Source: JAAXPZ01 sp965215705 (GTDB taxonomy: Bacteria > Campylobacterota > Campylobacteria > Campylobacterales > Sulfurovaceae). Taken from it: a DNA stretch of 64,000 nucleotides. The notes beneath the pieces were generated by a model. The model did no database searches and was not told where the DNA came from. It was given only the letters and a program-made list of their open reading frames with translations. This document shows, piece after piece, positions 51,267-60,569 of this stretch; the stretch's first letter is position 1, and each line of letters begins with the position of its first letter. A program made the translations under genes and the position numbers. Where the stretch lies: assembly GCA_965215705.1 (NCBI GenBank), contig CBDCEE010000003.1:744001-808000 (forward strand). The letters run 5' to 3'.

Positions 51267-52066
51267 CCTTGAAACCTTGTGCCATCTTCATAGTAGCGTT
51301 TCTCATCCAGATACTCATGCTGATGGATACGAAGCACATCACCTTTGAGTATTTCCATTACTGCATAGGTCGGCTTCTCTTTGTTTGTCAAGTATTCCAG
51401 CTCTTCATGCGGTTGGTAAGAGACTTGGAAGGTCGTACTGCGTGTACTATGCATAGAGATAGCCTTTCTCGATATCTGCATGATACGGTGCAGGTGTCCA
51501 AAGGTGATGTGCTTGACATTGTCATATCTGTCAATGAGCTTCCAAAATGCCTTCCTACTGCGAAAATCTGCATAGTGGTCCATCTCATAGAGCCCAGAGT
51601 CTATAGGGTGATGGTGCATGAAGAGATAGACTGGTCGTTTCTTATACTTTTCCAACTTCTCTTCCAGCCACTTGAGACGCTTAGCGCACATCTTTCCATA
51701 GCGTTCTCCCTCTACCAAGGTATCCAGAAAGAGAAATACTTTACCCTCTTTCTCCTGCACATATTGCACAAAACCATCTTCATTGATATACGTAAAATAG
51801 TGACCAAATTCTGCCCTATTGTCATGATTACCTACAATCGGATAGACAGGTAGCTTGGATTTTTTGAGTATACGTTTGAGCAATTCGTAGGCTGCATCGC
51901 TTGGTATATCTGCCAGATCACCTGTTAGGGCAATAAAAGCAGCATCACTATGATAGGTATTAATACTTTTAATCGCTCGCTTCAGCCGATAGGCAGCATT
52001 CAGTCCATAGACATTGGCTCTGTCCGCACCCAGAAGGTGCGTATCTGTAATCTGTATAATTTTCAC
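51263..52066 (-). CDS. Metallophosphoesterase (CpdA/GpdQ-like)
   Basis: A 267-residue calcineurin-like phosphodiesterase. Metal ligands in order: ITDTHLLGADRANVYG, LTGDLADIPSDAAYELL, IVGNHDNRAEFGHYF, LFMHHHPIDSGLYEMD and ITFGHLHRIMQ. This is the CpdA/GpdQ layout; GpdQ enzymes also cleave glycerophosphodiesters. With a GDPD right after it and a Pot-type importer before it, a role in splitting imported phosphodiesters is the best guess. Cyclic-nucleotide hydrolysis is an alternative. Confidence 0.85.
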   Translation of the reverse strand: MKIIQITDTHLLGADRANVYGLNAAYRLKRAIKSINTYHSDAAFIALTGDLADIPSDAAYELLKRILKKSKLPVYPIVGNHDNRAEFGHYFTYINEDGFVQYVQEKEGKVFLFLDTLVEGERYGKMCAKRLKWLEEKLEKYKKRPVYLFMHHHPIDSGLYEMDHYADFRSRKAFWKLIDRYDNVKHITFGHLHRIMQISRKAISMHSTRSTTFQVSYQPHEELEYLTNKEKPTYAVMEILKGDVLRIHQHEYLDEKRYYEDGTRFQG

Positions 52067-52073
52067 TATGGTT

Positions 52074-52925
52074 CTACTTATTCCTATTGAGTATGAGGTT
52101 AATCACGGCAACAACCGTAATAAAGAGTACGATGACAAACGAGACGGCATTCAGTACTGGTGTAGAACTGAACTTGATCCTAGAGTAGAGATCGACAGGA
52201 AGTGTCGGGTCTGAACCTACGAGGAATATCGTAGTGTTGAAGTTAGAGAAACTCATCAAAAATGCTACGACAAACGCACCAATAATAGCTGGTTTAAGGA
52301 ACGGCACTGTTACATACCATATCGACTGTAGTCGCGTGGCTTTGAGACTGAGTGCTGCCTCCTCCAGTGTAGGGTCAAACTTTTTAAGTCTAGCACTGAC
52401 AAGTAGCATCACATAGGTCGCTCCAAAAGAGAACTGCCCGAAGACAACCAGCCAAAATCCTGGACTGAAAAACTCTGCATCGATACCGTATTTAGTCTCC
52501 AGAATTCCCCCTACGTAGGTGGAGCTCAAGAGAATAGAAATACCTAAAATCACTCCTGGAATAACTAGCGGAGCAATGGCAAAGAAGTACAACAGTCCTT
52601 TGAATCTGAATTTCTCCTGCTCAAACAATAGTGCTGCAATCGTACCGATAGCCGTAGAGAATAACGCCATGGCAAAGGCAGTTTGCACACTGATCCAGAT
52701 ACTCTGTACGAGGTTCTCGTCCGCAAAAAGTCCGATACGCTCATTGTTGTTGGCAAAGAACCAATCCAGTGTAAAGCCCTTCCACGGTAGTGCGATGAAG
52801 TTGGAGTCATTGAATGCCAACACCACCACCGCTATCAGAGGAATCAGCAAAAAGATGAAAAAGAGCAGTGCATAGAGTCTATACCCTGCTTTATACAGGG
52901 GTGAATTAGGAAGTGATCGTATCAT
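52074..52925 (-). CDS. PotC-type ABC transporter permease
   Basis: A 283-residue permease with six helices of the PotC/YdcV group. The EAA loop is LEEAALSLKATRLQSIWYVT, followed by VPFLKPAIIGAFVVAFLMSF and VDLYSRIKFSSTPVLNAVSF. It pairs with the PotB-type permease, only 2 bases upstream in transcription order. Pot-type importers carry polyamines, iron, phosphonates or glycerophosphodiester-like compounds; here the downstream phosphodiesterases favour the last. Confidence 0.9.
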   Translation of the reverse strand: MIRSLPNSPLYKAGYRLYALLFFIFLLIPLIAVVVLAFNDSNFIALPWKGFTLDWFFANNNERIGLFADENLVQSIWISVQTAFAMALFSTAIGTIAALLFEQEKFRFKGLLYFFAIAPLVIPGVILGISILLSSTYVGGILETKYGIDAEFFSPGFWLVVFGQFSFGATYVMLLVSARLKKFDPTLEEAALSLKATRLQSIWYVTVPFLKPAIIGAFVVAFLMSFSNFNTTIFLVGSDPTLPVDLYSRIKFSSTPVLNAVSFVIVLFITVVAVINLILNRNK

Positions 52926-52927
52926 GA

Positions 52928-53785
52928 TTATTGCCCTACCTTATCAAGTTTTTGTCCAGAGAGTTTCAATGCCATCCAGATCACTGCTGAAGAGAGCATC
53001 AACAGTAGGAATCCAAATGCTGCACCTGTGTTCCAGTTGAATGTCATTAAGAACTGATTATAGATCTGCTCTGTGAACCATAGGGAGCTCTTGCCCCCCA
53101 GAATATTTGGTGCCACATAGTCACCGATCACAAGCATGAAGACGATGATCGCACCATTAGTGATCCCCGGCATCGCGTGAGGGATAATGATACGTCTGAA
53201 GATCGTCCACTTACTCGCGCCTAGATCACTGGCTGCCTCGATCATTGAGTCATCCAGACTCTCTAGTGTAGTCATCACTGGTATGATCATAAAGAGCATC
53301 GACATATAGAGCAGGCCTATCGTCATACTGACATTAGTATAGAGTAGTCTAAACGGTGTATCGATGACCCCTATCCAGATCAAAAACTCATTGATCACGC
53401 CATGGTCACCAAGAATGATCACCCAACCATAGATTGTAACCAGCTCCCCGATCCATAGAGGGATCAGAAGCAGCAGCATTAAGAAACTGGCATACTTCCG
53501 GGAAACGACCTTGGTCAGATAAAAAGCAATAGGGAAGGTCACCACAAATGCCAGGATCGTAACCCCTATCGCATAGACTGCCGTATTGACAAAGGTTAAC
53601 CAATAGATCTGATCTTGGAAAAAGCTGGCATAGTTGGAGAGAGACCAGACCATAACACCTGCATCATTTTCCGCCTTGAAAGAGCTGACGAACAGGTCAA
53701 TGTGCGGAATGATGATCAGAAGTATCAACCATAGCAAGACTGGAATAATTAAGAAATAAAAGGCTTTTTTACTACTTTTCATCAC
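52928..53785 (-). CDS. PotB-type ABC transporter permease
   Basis: A 285-residue six-helix permease of the PotB/YdcU group. The EAA loop MIEAASDLGASKWTIFRRII, then IPHAMPGITNGAIIVFMLVI and GDYVAPNILGGKSSLWFTEQ are typical; the last phrase is a PotB hallmark. It abuts the ATPase gene with no gap and the PotC-type gene by 2 bases, so the proteins are made together and should form the heterodimeric channel. Confidence 0.9.
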   Translation of the reverse strand: MMKSSKKAFYFLIIPVLLWLILLIIIPHIDLFVSSFKAENDAGVMVWSLSNYASFFQDQIYWLTFVNTAVYAIGVTILAFVVTFPIAFYLTKVVSRKYASFLMLLLLIPLWIGELVTIYGWVIILGDHGVINEFLIWIGVIDTPFRLLYTNVSMTIGLLYMSMLFMIIPVMTTLESLDDSMIEAASDLGASKWTIFRRIIIPHAMPGITNGAIIVFMLVIGDYVAPNILGGKSSLWFTEQIYNQFLMTFNWNTGAAFGFLLLMLSSAVIWMALKLSGQKLDKVGQ

Positions 53786-54841
53786 CTACTCCTTATAGCA
53801 TTTGATGTTATCGTAGGCGACACCAATCTGAATCGTATCCCCCTCTTTGAGTCCTTGGAATTTCGCATTTTGCGGGAGTGAGATCAAGATCTCATCACCA
53901 CTCTTTAGCATAACAGACATTTTGGTATTGGCTCCATCAAACAGGATAGTTTTGATCGTCGGCTCAAACCGAACCACATCTTGCATATGCTCATCCGGCT
54001 GGAGGATGAATGCTTCTGGACGCATAAACATCACGGTAGGGACAAAATCAAGCCCTGGCTTGGTCAGCTCCCAGCCCCCATCAGTCGTGATCGTATCATC
54101 TGATTTATCGGTAATAATGAACTTGTTGTTCTCACCGACAAAGCCTGCTACAAAGCCTGTACGGGGATGATTGTAGAGATTATGTGGGGTATCTACCTGC
54201 TCTAAGAATCCTTTGTTCATAACCGCTACTCTGTCACTCATAACCAGTGCTTCAGACTGATCATGGGTAATATAGATAAAGGTGGTACCGATCTCTCTCT
54301 GTAGCTCTTTGAGCTCTACTTTCATATGCTCTCGAAGCTTTCGATCCAAGGCACTCAAGGGCTCATCCAGCAGCAAAATAGAGGGCTTCATGACAAGACT
54401 ACGGGCAATCGCTACACGTTGCTTCTGTCCACCTGAGAGCTCATTGATCCTCTTCTTCTCAAATCCCAGAAGCCCCACACGGGTAAGCATATCATTGACA
54501 CGTTCAGCGACTTCCTCTTTACTCAACTTTTTTCGCTTGAGTCCAAAAGCCACATTTTCATACACATCCATCATAGGAAAAAGTGCCAAAGATTGGAAGA
54601 CTATATTCACAGGACGATCTTCGGGAGAGATCCCTTTCATAGATTCATCTCGAATAAAGATATCTCCTACACTCTCTTTTAAAAATCCAGCAATGATCCG
54701 TAATAGTGTCGTTTTTCCACAGCCAGAGGGACCGAGTATAGAGACAAACTCCCCCTCTTTGACATTAAGGGTTACTTGATCTACCGCGATAAAGTCATCG
54801 AAATGTTTTGAAAGATCCTTGATTTCCAGTATATTGCCCAT
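53786..54841 (-). CDS. PotA-type ABC transporter ATPase
   Basis: A 351-residue ATPase: Walker A GPSGCGKTTLLRIIAGF, signature LSGGQKQRVAIARSLVM and Walker B ILLLDEPLSALDRKLREHMK, then the C-terminal TOBE domain from about residue 270 (MFMRPEAFILQPDEHM). It powers the PotB/PotC-type channel. A 107-base gap with a hairpin separates it from the binding-protein gene upstream, which should give more binding protein than transporter. Confidence 0.9.
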   Translation of the reverse strand: MGNILEIKDLSKHFDDFIAVDQVTLNVKEGEFVSILGPSGCGKTTLLRIIAGFLKESVGDIFIRDESMKGISPEDRPVNIVFQSLALFPMMDVYENVAFGLKRKKLSKEEVAERVNDMLTRVGLLGFEKKRINELSGGQKQRVAIARSLVMKPSILLLDEPLSALDRKLREHMKVELKELQREIGTTFIYITHDQSEALVMSDRVAVMNKGFLEQVDTPHNLYNHPRTGFVAGFVGENNKFIITDKSDDTITTDGGWELTKPGLDFVPTVMFMRPEAFILQPDEHMQDVVRFEPTIKTILFDGANTKMSVMLKSGDEILISLPQNAKFQGLKEGDTIQIGVAYDNIKCYKE

Positions 54842-54912
54842 GTATAGCTCCTTTTTTGAGTATAGAACAAAGCTTCCTCCAGCTCTGATATATAATCAAT
54901 GATTGAGAAGTA

Positions 54913-54937
54913 TTACCAGAGAGAAACCCTCTGGTAA
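54913..54937 (-). terminator. Intercistronic hairpin between binding-protein and ATPase genes
   Basis: A perfect 9-bp stem TTACCAGAG / CTCTGGTAA with a 7-base loop lies 11 bases after the stop of the binding-protein gene. No T-run follows, so it probably blocks 3' exonucleases or gives partial termination, a common way to make binding protein in excess. Confidence 0.55.
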
Positions 54938-54947
54938 CGGAGCTAAA

Positions 54948-56009
54948 TTATTTAGCTGCTTTGATTCTCTCAAGTGCTTTTGACTCAATAGACTCAAATC
55001 CAGCTGGCACTGGTGGATGCCATTTGATATTGTCAATGTCTGCTTTGCTGAATGAACGTGCAAAGTTACTTTTGATCTCATCATTGAGGAACTTCTCGGC
55101 ACCTGCAGATGCAGTACCATATCCCTCTTTGTTAGTAAAGTATGCCGCATTTTCAGGCTTGAGCATAAAGTTGATGAACTTGTATGCACCTTCAATGTTC
55201 TTAGACTTTGCAGGGATTGCAAATGTATCGATCCATCCTAGTGCCCCACTCTTTGGTGCGATAAAGTCGATATCCGGATTGTCTTTATGTAGTGACCATC
55301 CTTTTCCATCCCAACCAGACTCAACGATTACATCGCCACTCTTGGCAAGTGCAACCTGTGTATCACCACTTGTCCAGTAGGTCTTGACCATGCTCTTGCT
55401 CTCGATCAGCTTCTTAGTGACCTCTTCGATAAGTGCCTCATAGGCTTTCTTATCTCCATAGAGTGCAAAAGGATCTTTACCCATACCAAACGCTGCACCG
55501 ATCAGGATAGGTCTCTTAAGTCTATAGGAGATCTTACCGGCATACTTAGGGTTCCATAAGTCGGACCAGTCATTTGCATCTGGTGCCTCTTTTTTATTGA
55601 CGATCATACCTGTGGTACCATAGCAGAACGGTACTGCAAAGCCTTTGCCATCTACAGCAGAGTTTTTCTTGACTGCATCCAACATGGAAGGGATGATCTG
55701 AGCAGCATCTACTTTAGAGTAGTCGATCGCTTGATAGATAGGAAATTTCTTCTGTACGAAGCTAATTCTATCCTGACTAGGCTGTGCCAGGTCAAACCCA
55801 CCACCACGTGTCGCTCTAAGTTTGGCGATCATCTCTTCATTGTTAGAGTAAGTGATCTTTAGCTTGATGCCTGACTCTTTCTCAAACTTTTTAACCAGCT
55901 CTGTAGGGGTATATCCTTTCCATGTGATCAATCTCAGTGTCTCCTGTGCCAGTAGCACACCTGATGTCAATGTTAGTGCCGCAACACTAAACAGAATCTT
56001 TTTTCTCAT
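54948..56009 (-). CDS. PotD-type periplasmic binding protein
   Basis: A 353-residue binding protein with a signal peptide (MRKKILFSVAALTLTSGVLL). The mature part starts ETLRLITWKGYTPTELVKKF, and has MIAKLRATRGGGFDLAQPSQ, VPFCYGTTGMIVNKKEAPDA and LGWIDTFAIPAKSKNIEGAY, typical of the PotD/PotF group. The polyamine-site acidic residues cannot be checked without alignment, so the ligand is open. It is first of the Pot-type set, 181 bases after the creatininase-family gene; that gap may hold its own promoter. Confidence 0.85.
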   Translation of the reverse strand: MRKKILFSVAALTLTSGVLLAQETLRLITWKGYTPTELVKKFEKESGIKLKITYSNNEEMIAKLRATRGGGFDLAQPSQDRISFVQKKFPIYQAIDYSKVDAAQIIPSMLDAVKKNSAVDGKGFAVPFCYGTTGMIVNKKEAPDANDWSDLWNPKYAGKISYRLKRPILIGAAFGMGKDPFALYGDKKAYEALIEEVTKKLIESKSMVKTYWTSGDTQVALAKSGDVIVESGWDGKGWSLHKDNPDIDFIAPKSGALGWIDTFAIPAKSKNIEGAYKFINFMLKPENAAYFTNKEGYGTASAGAEKFLNDEIKSNFARSFSKADIDNIKWHPPVPAGFESIESKALERIKAAK

Positions 56010-56190
56010 TCTTCTTCCTTTTGAGTGATGTTATCATTCGATACACCCTAAGTATAATATGAATTTCTGAAATTTTGGATAAATAAAGCGAGATAGTTAC
56101 TGATTGGTGACAAAATAGTGTTATTTTAGAAGACATACATACTATTTGACACACTTGGGAAAGAAAAAGAAGAGTTTATACTCATATCGG

Positions 56191-56949
56191 CTACTTCTCT
56201 ATTTTCATATCCTCCACCATAGTGGTCAAACGTTGCATCACTGCCTCGGTAATTTTTGCACCCTTCTGGCTGGATGCAGCCCTAGGGTCTCCATAGACAC
56301 CGTTGGGGGTCATCTCTTTCATAGAACGATGGAGTTGGGCAGGGGAACCTCTGAGCAGATCACCTGCTGCCCACGAAAAGCTGGGGGTAACAGGGCCATG
56401 GATGATCTCACTCTCACGTACATTGTCTCCCTCGATGTACTGCATCAAAGAGGTCTCAAACTCACAGGCATGCCCCACCCCATAGAGTCCTGTCTGGGTG
56501 ATCTCCATCAGTGCCTCATGGGCGATCTTCCACCAGGTCATCAGAGCGATATGACAATCAGGATGTGCCATACCAAAACTCTCTACCACTACAGATACCC
56601 AAGATTGGTTACCGCCATGTGCATTGAAAAGGATGATATTGGTAAATCCATTACGCACGATCGAATCCAGTATCTCTTTGGTATAGGTGATCATCATCTC
56701 ATGTGAAGCAGTAAGCGTGCCCGGAAAATCCATATGATGTCCTGAGGTACAGACTGCCAATGAAGGGGCGATCAATACTCGCTCAAAAAGTGCTTCATCC
56801 AGTTTGCTACAGAAGAATTCTGCGATCTTAATATCAGTCTCTACATTGAGATGTGGACCATGCTGTTCTATGGCACCCAGTGGCAGGACAACAGGAATGC
56901 TTTTATCCAGTGCTCCGATCTCTTTGGAGGTAAGGTGTCGCCAGATCAT
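56191..56949 (-). CDS. Creatininase-family amidohydrolase
   Basis: A 252-residue metal-dependent hydrolase. Metal-binding phrases are VVLPLGAIEQHGPHLNVETD (Glu and His ligands), TSGHHMDFPGTLT, ILFNAHGGNQSWVSVVVESF and HACEFETSLMQY. The family includes creatinine amidohydrolase and MftE. The ATG at 56949 overlaps the stop of the gene before it (ATGA), which favours it over 56964. In this operon of sugar-acid-type enzymes it may open a lactam, amide or similar bond of the imported compound. Confidence 0.85.
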   Translation of the reverse strand: MIWRHLTSKEIGALDKSIPVVLPLGAIEQHGPHLNVETDIKIAEFFCSKLDEALFERVLIAPSLAVCTSGHHMDFPGTLTASHEMMITYTKEILDSIVRNGFTNIILFNAHGGNQSWVSVVVESFGMAHPDCHIALMTWWKIAHEALMEITQTGLYGVGHACEFETSLMQYIEGDNVRESEIIHGPVTPSFSWAAGDLLRGSPAQLHRSMKEMTPNGVYGDPRAASSQKGAKITEAVMQRLTTMVEDMKIEK

Positions 56950-57839
56950 CGCTTGACCGCCCACATCTCTATCTCTACTTTAAAGGTGTAGAGCAGTCCC
57001 GCCTGCACCACTGCTCTGACAGGATAGGGCTCGTGCATCATACGTGCATAAACCACATTGAAGCGTGGCCACTCCTCCAGATCAGTCAGCCATGCATTGA
57101 CTTTAAATACATCCTCTAGCCCCACTCCCGCCTCGGAGAGCTGCTTCTTGCAGGCATTGATGGTGTACTCGGTCTGTTCTTCAATGGTATTGCCGACAAC
57201 ATCTCCCTCCACATCGATCGGTGCCTGACCAGAGATCACCACGATCCGGGAGGGGTCTACCTCCAGTACGGGTGAGTAAGGGCCGGCTGTCTTGTGTTGG
57301 GTCGCCTGTGCTGGCTTGGAAAAAGTAGGTGCTGTTCTTGCCTGCACAGGAAGAATCACACCCATGGGGTTGGGCATATAGCCGACAAAGCCGGTGATCT
57401 TCCAACTGCCTGAGATCTTTTTCATCTTGTAGATCGTTTGCCAGAGGATCGGCTCTACAGTCCCATCTGTACGTGTGATACTACCATCAAACTTTTTGTG
57501 TAGCAGTGCACTCTTCCCGCGAATATCAATATCTCTGAGTATGGTCGCATGAAAGAGTGCCTCTCTCTTATCCTCGATATAATGCTGTGCTGCAAAGTCT
57601 GCAGCCTGCCTGAGCCAATCAATTTTGTACGCTTCTAGTGATTCATAGCTAAGCGACCAGGAGTCTGGATTGGGACTTTTGCCTGCATCGATCCCAATGA
57701 AATGTTCTTCAACAAAATCATCAGCACACATGGACCAGTCTTGTGCTAAAAAAGCATCAATATCCACTCTGACGACTTTTTCCCAGATCTGGTGTCTGTC
57801 TCTATCCTCGGGAGGAAACGGGTTGGTATCATACTGCAT
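56946..57839 (-). CDS. NTF2-like domain fused to RidA-like domain
   Basis: A 297-residue two-domain protein. Residues 1-165 look like an NTF2/SnoaL-type domain (WEKVVRVDIDAFLAQDWSMC, ALFHATILRDIDIRGKSALL, GSWKITGFVGYMPNP). Residues 180-297 are a RidA/YjgF domain: AGPYSPVLEVDPSRIVVISG, QTEYTINACKKQLSEAGVGL and EPYPVRAVVQAGLLYTFKVE, with the conserved Arg that binds the carboxylate of imines. RidA proteins hydrolyse reactive enamines/imines. The start at 57839 follows AAAGGAGCCACC. The combination in one chain is uncommon to my knowledge. Confidence 0.75.
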   Translation of the reverse strand: MQYDTNPFPPEDRDRHQIWEKVVRVDIDAFLAQDWSMCADDFVEEHFIGIDAGKSPNPDSWSLSYESLEAYKIDWLRQAADFAAQHYIEDKREALFHATILRDIDIRGKSALLHKKFDGSITRTDGTVEPILWQTIYKMKKISGSWKITGFVGYMPNPMGVILPVQARTAPTFSKPAQATQHKTAGPYSPVLEVDPSRIVVISGQAPIDVEGDVVGNTIEEQTEYTINACKKQLSEAGVGLEDVFKVNAWLTDLEEWPRFNVVYARMMHEPYPVRAVVQAGLLYTFKVEIEMWAVKR

Positions 57840-57849
57840 GGTGGCTCCT

Positions 57850-58926
57850 TTACTCGGTGATTGCCTTGTGTGTCTGAGCACAGAAGAGATGGCTTTTGTC
57901 TACCTCATAGGTCACATAGAGTGGTTGGTCATTCTCAAAATGCTCTTTTCTGGAAAATACAATACTCAGTTCACTCTCTCCTACTTTGCCATAAATGATA
58001 TTTTCAGCTCCGGTATACTCATGTACCTCTATCTCCACCTCAAACCCACCTTGTGACTCTGTGTTGTGGAAGTTCCTCGGCCTGATCCCCAGGATCACCC
58101 GCTGTCCCTCCTCCAGAGAAGCCAACTGTTTGACAGGGAAAGCAATACCATCATCGGTATAGAAAGATACTCCCCCCTCCTCTTGCTTGATCACTCCCTC
58201 GATCAATGAGATATTGGGACTGCCCAAAAAAGTCGCAGAAAAAAGTGAGTTGGGATGGTCATAGAGCTCCTTGGGGCTGCCTACCTGTACGATATAGCCC
58301 TTATCCATCAGCACTATCTTGTCCGCCATAGTCATCGCCTCTATCTGATCATGGGTCACATAGATAGTCGTCGTGCCTAGCCGCTTCTGGAGTAGCTTGA
58401 TCTCTTTACGCATCACTACACGAAGCTTGGCATCAAGGTTAGAGAGTGGTTCGTCAAAGAGGAAAAACTTTGGATCACGCACGATCGCCCTACCCATCGC
58501 TACCCGCTGTCTCTGTCCACCAGAGAGGTTTTTGGGCAGACGGTCAAGATACTGCTCTATACCCAATAGTTTTGCTGCCTCTTCTACCTTGGTAGTGATC
58601 TCCTCTTTGGGTATTTTTTGCATTTTGAGTCCATACGCCATATTGTCATACACATGCATATGCGGATAGAGGGCATAAGATTGAAAGACCATGGACATAT
58701 CCCGTTTTTGAGGGCTTACCTCGTTAGCGTATACGCCATCGATGATAAGTTCTCCTGCAGTGATATCCTCTAGTCCACATATCATCCGAAGCAGGGTGGA
58801 TTTACCACATCCAGACTCACCGATGAGTACGACAAACTCTCCATCCTCTATCTCTACATTGACATCATGCAAGACCTCTACCGTGCCGTAACGCTTCTTG
58901 ATATTTTTCAGTACCATTGTTCCCAT
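57850..58926 (-). CDS. MsmK/UgpC-type sugar ABC transporter ATPase
   Basis: A 358-residue ATPase: Walker A GESGCGKSTLLRMICGL, signature LSGGQRQRVAMGRAIVR, Walker B FFLFDEPLSNLDAKLRVVMR and a C-terminal TOBE/regulatory domain with IVLMDKGYIVQVGSPKELYD before it. This is the MalK/UgpC/MsmK group and it serves the CUT1-type importer whose other genes lie upstream in transcription order. GGAGTATAAGT precedes the ATG at 58926. Its placement after the SDR gene shows enzymes and transporter are one unit. Confidence 0.9.
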   Translation of the reverse strand: MGTMVLKNIKKRYGTVEVLHDVNVEIEDGEFVVLIGESGCGKSTLLRMICGLEDITAGELIIDGVYANEVSPQKRDMSMVFQSYALYPHMHVYDNMAYGLKMQKIPKEEITTKVEEAAKLLGIEQYLDRLPKNLSGGQRQRVAMGRAIVRDPKFFLFDEPLSNLDAKLRVVMRKEIKLLQKRLGTTTIYVTHDQIEAMTMADKIVLMDKGYIVQVGSPKELYDHPNSLFSATFLGSPNISLIEGVIKQEEGGVSFYTDDGIAFPVKQLASLEEGQRVILGIRPRNFHNTESQGGFEVEIEVHEYTGAENIIYGKVGESELSIVFSRKEHFENDQPLYVTYEVDKSHLFCAQTHKAITE

Positions 58927-58928
58927 AC

Positions 58929-59729
58929 TTATACTCCAAAGTCTTCAGATGTGATATCTTGGGCGAAGAGTGCCATACCGGCACTCAGACCCGCATCTAC
59001 TCTAAGGTTTATCCCGCTGATACAGTCCGCTTTCTCAGAAGCCAGAAACAGCACTGCATTGGAAACACTTTTAGGCGTAGCGATCCGTTTGAGAGGATAC
59101 CACTTAAGCAGCTTCTCAAAAACATCTGGATTCTTCTCTACACGTACATCCCACGCACCCGTACGTACGCTGCCTGGGCTGACGCTGTTGGCTCGGACAT
59201 TGTACTGCCCATACTCAGTAGCGATCGCCTGCATATAGGAGACAAGCCCTGCTTTGGCAGCACTATAAGCGGGATTACCGACTGCTCTGTCTGAGTTGAC
59301 TGAGCCGATCGTAATGATCACACCGGCTCTGGCTACTTTCATCGGCTTGAGTACCGCATCGGTGATATAATACGTGCCATTGAGGTTGACCTCTATCTCC
59401 TCTCTCCACTGCTCTGTTGTAGTTGCATGTAGAGATTCTGCCAGTGCCACACCTACATGATTGATCAAGATATCGATCTTGCCTTTCTCTCGAATCACCT
59501 CTGCTATGACTTGATCCATCATCTCCTTGGAGGAGATATCTGCGATCACTCTTTTATACGCTGTCAAACCCTCCGCATCAAGCTGATCCAGAAAGCGATC
59601 CAGTGGTTCCGGATGTAAGCCCAGTGCCACCACAAATCCACCTTCTCGGAGTATCTCTCTGCTCATCTCCTGCGCGATCTCACCTGCTGCACCTGTAATG
59701 ATGACTACCTTGTCTCTAAAATGCATCAT
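58929..59729 (-). CDS. Short-chain dehydrogenase/reductase
   Basis: A 266-residue NAD(P)-dependent SDR. The cofactor loop is VVIITGAAGEIAQEMSREIL (a TGxxxxIG variant with Ala for the last Gly), then NHVGVALAESLHATT, the catalytic TIGSVNSDRAVGNPAYSAAK with Ser, Tyr and Lys, and RANSVSPGSVRTGAWD. It probably oxidises a hydroxyl of the sugar or sugar acid imported by the surrounding ABC transporter. AAGGAATATG precedes the start; the second Met (59726) is equally possible. Confidence 0.9.
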   Translation of the reverse strand: MMHFRDKVVIITGAAGEIAQEMSREILREGGFVVALGLHPEPLDRFLDQLDAEGLTAYKRVIADISSKEMMDQVIAEVIREKGKIDILINHVGVALAESLHATTTEQWREEIEVNLNGTYYITDAVLKPMKVARAGVIITIGSVNSDRAVGNPAYSAAKAGLVSYMQAIATEYGQYNVRANSVSPGSVRTGAWDVRVEKNPDVFEKLLKWYPLKRIATPKSVSNAVLFLASEKADCISGINLRVDAGLSAGMALFAQDITSEDFGV

Positions 59730-59741
59730 ATTCCTTCATCA

Positions 59742-60569
59742 TTATTTGACTGCCCCAGTGGTCAGTCCACCTACCAGATGCTTCTGTAACCATGAGAAGA
59801 GTATCGCTACAGGCACAGAAGCGATAATCACCGACACCATAATATAATCCCATCTGATCGAATAGTAGCCCGTCATCTCTATGATGCCCAGCTGGATGGT
59901 ATAGGATTCTGTATCTCGCAGCGTAGAGAAGGCGATGATAAACTCATTCCATGCATTGACAAAGGTAAACATCGCTACGATCGTGATCGCAGGGATCGCC
60001 AAGGGCAAGAAGATACTGACCAGTGTCTTGATCCTGCCCGCCCCCTCTATCCATGCTGATTCTTCCAGATCTTTGGGGATCGTCTCAAAATAGCTCTGAA
60101 GCATCCAGACACAAAATGCCACATTGAACGCGGCATAGATGATCGCCAGAAAGCTAAGTGAATCCACCACCCCTGCATAGACCATCAGACGAAACAGTCC
60201 CAATACCAGTACAATGGGTGAGAGCATCTGTGTCACCAGTAGAAAGAACTGGTACGCCCGCTTTCCCCGAAAGTCAAACCGTGTCAATGCATAAGCACAG
60301 GGAGCTGCCACCAAGATCGCGATCAGTGTTGCTGCGATACTGATAAAAAGTGAATTCATCAGAGCATGAGCAATATTGGTACTTTGAAACACCTCTATGA
60401 AATTGCTCCAGTGGAAAGTACTAGGCCAAAAATGGGGTGGGATCGCTGTCAACTCATTGCGAGGCTTTACCGCAGTAAAAAGCGTCACCACAAAAGGAAA
60501 CAGCACGGTAAACAGCACAGGAAAAAGCAGTATCCAGGCAATGATCGTACGTTTGAGTTTCTTACTCAT
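59742..60569 (-). CDS. CUT1-type ABC transporter permease (MalG/UgpE-like)
   Basis: A 275-residue six-helix permease. The EAA loop LEESAWIEGAGRIKTLVSIF, then LPLAIPAITIVAMFTFVNAW and NEFIIAFSTLRDTESYTIQL are typical of MalG/UgpE. It overlaps the other permease gene by 4 bases. It is part of a sugar-type (CUT1) importer with the binding protein at 61457-62683. Confidence 0.9.
   Translation of the reverse strand: MSKKLKRTIIAWILLFPVLFTVLFPFVVTLFTAVKPRNELTAIPPHFWPSTFHWSNFIEVFQSTNIAHALMNSLFISIAATLIAILVAAPCAYALTRFDFRGKRAYQFFLLVTQMLSPIVLVLGLFRLMVYAGVVDSLSFLAIIYAAFNVAFCVWMLQSYFETIPKDLEESAWIEGAGRIKTLVSIFLPLAIPAITIVAMFTFVNAWNEFIIAFSTLRDTESYTIQLGIIEMTGYYSIRWDYIMVSVIIASVPVAILFSWLQKHLVGGLTTGAVK

Noticed and set aside
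51167..51853. A 228-codon rightward frame opposite the metallophosphoesterase and GDPD genes
   Set aside because: Shadow frame; both genes on the other strand have complete catalytic motifs.
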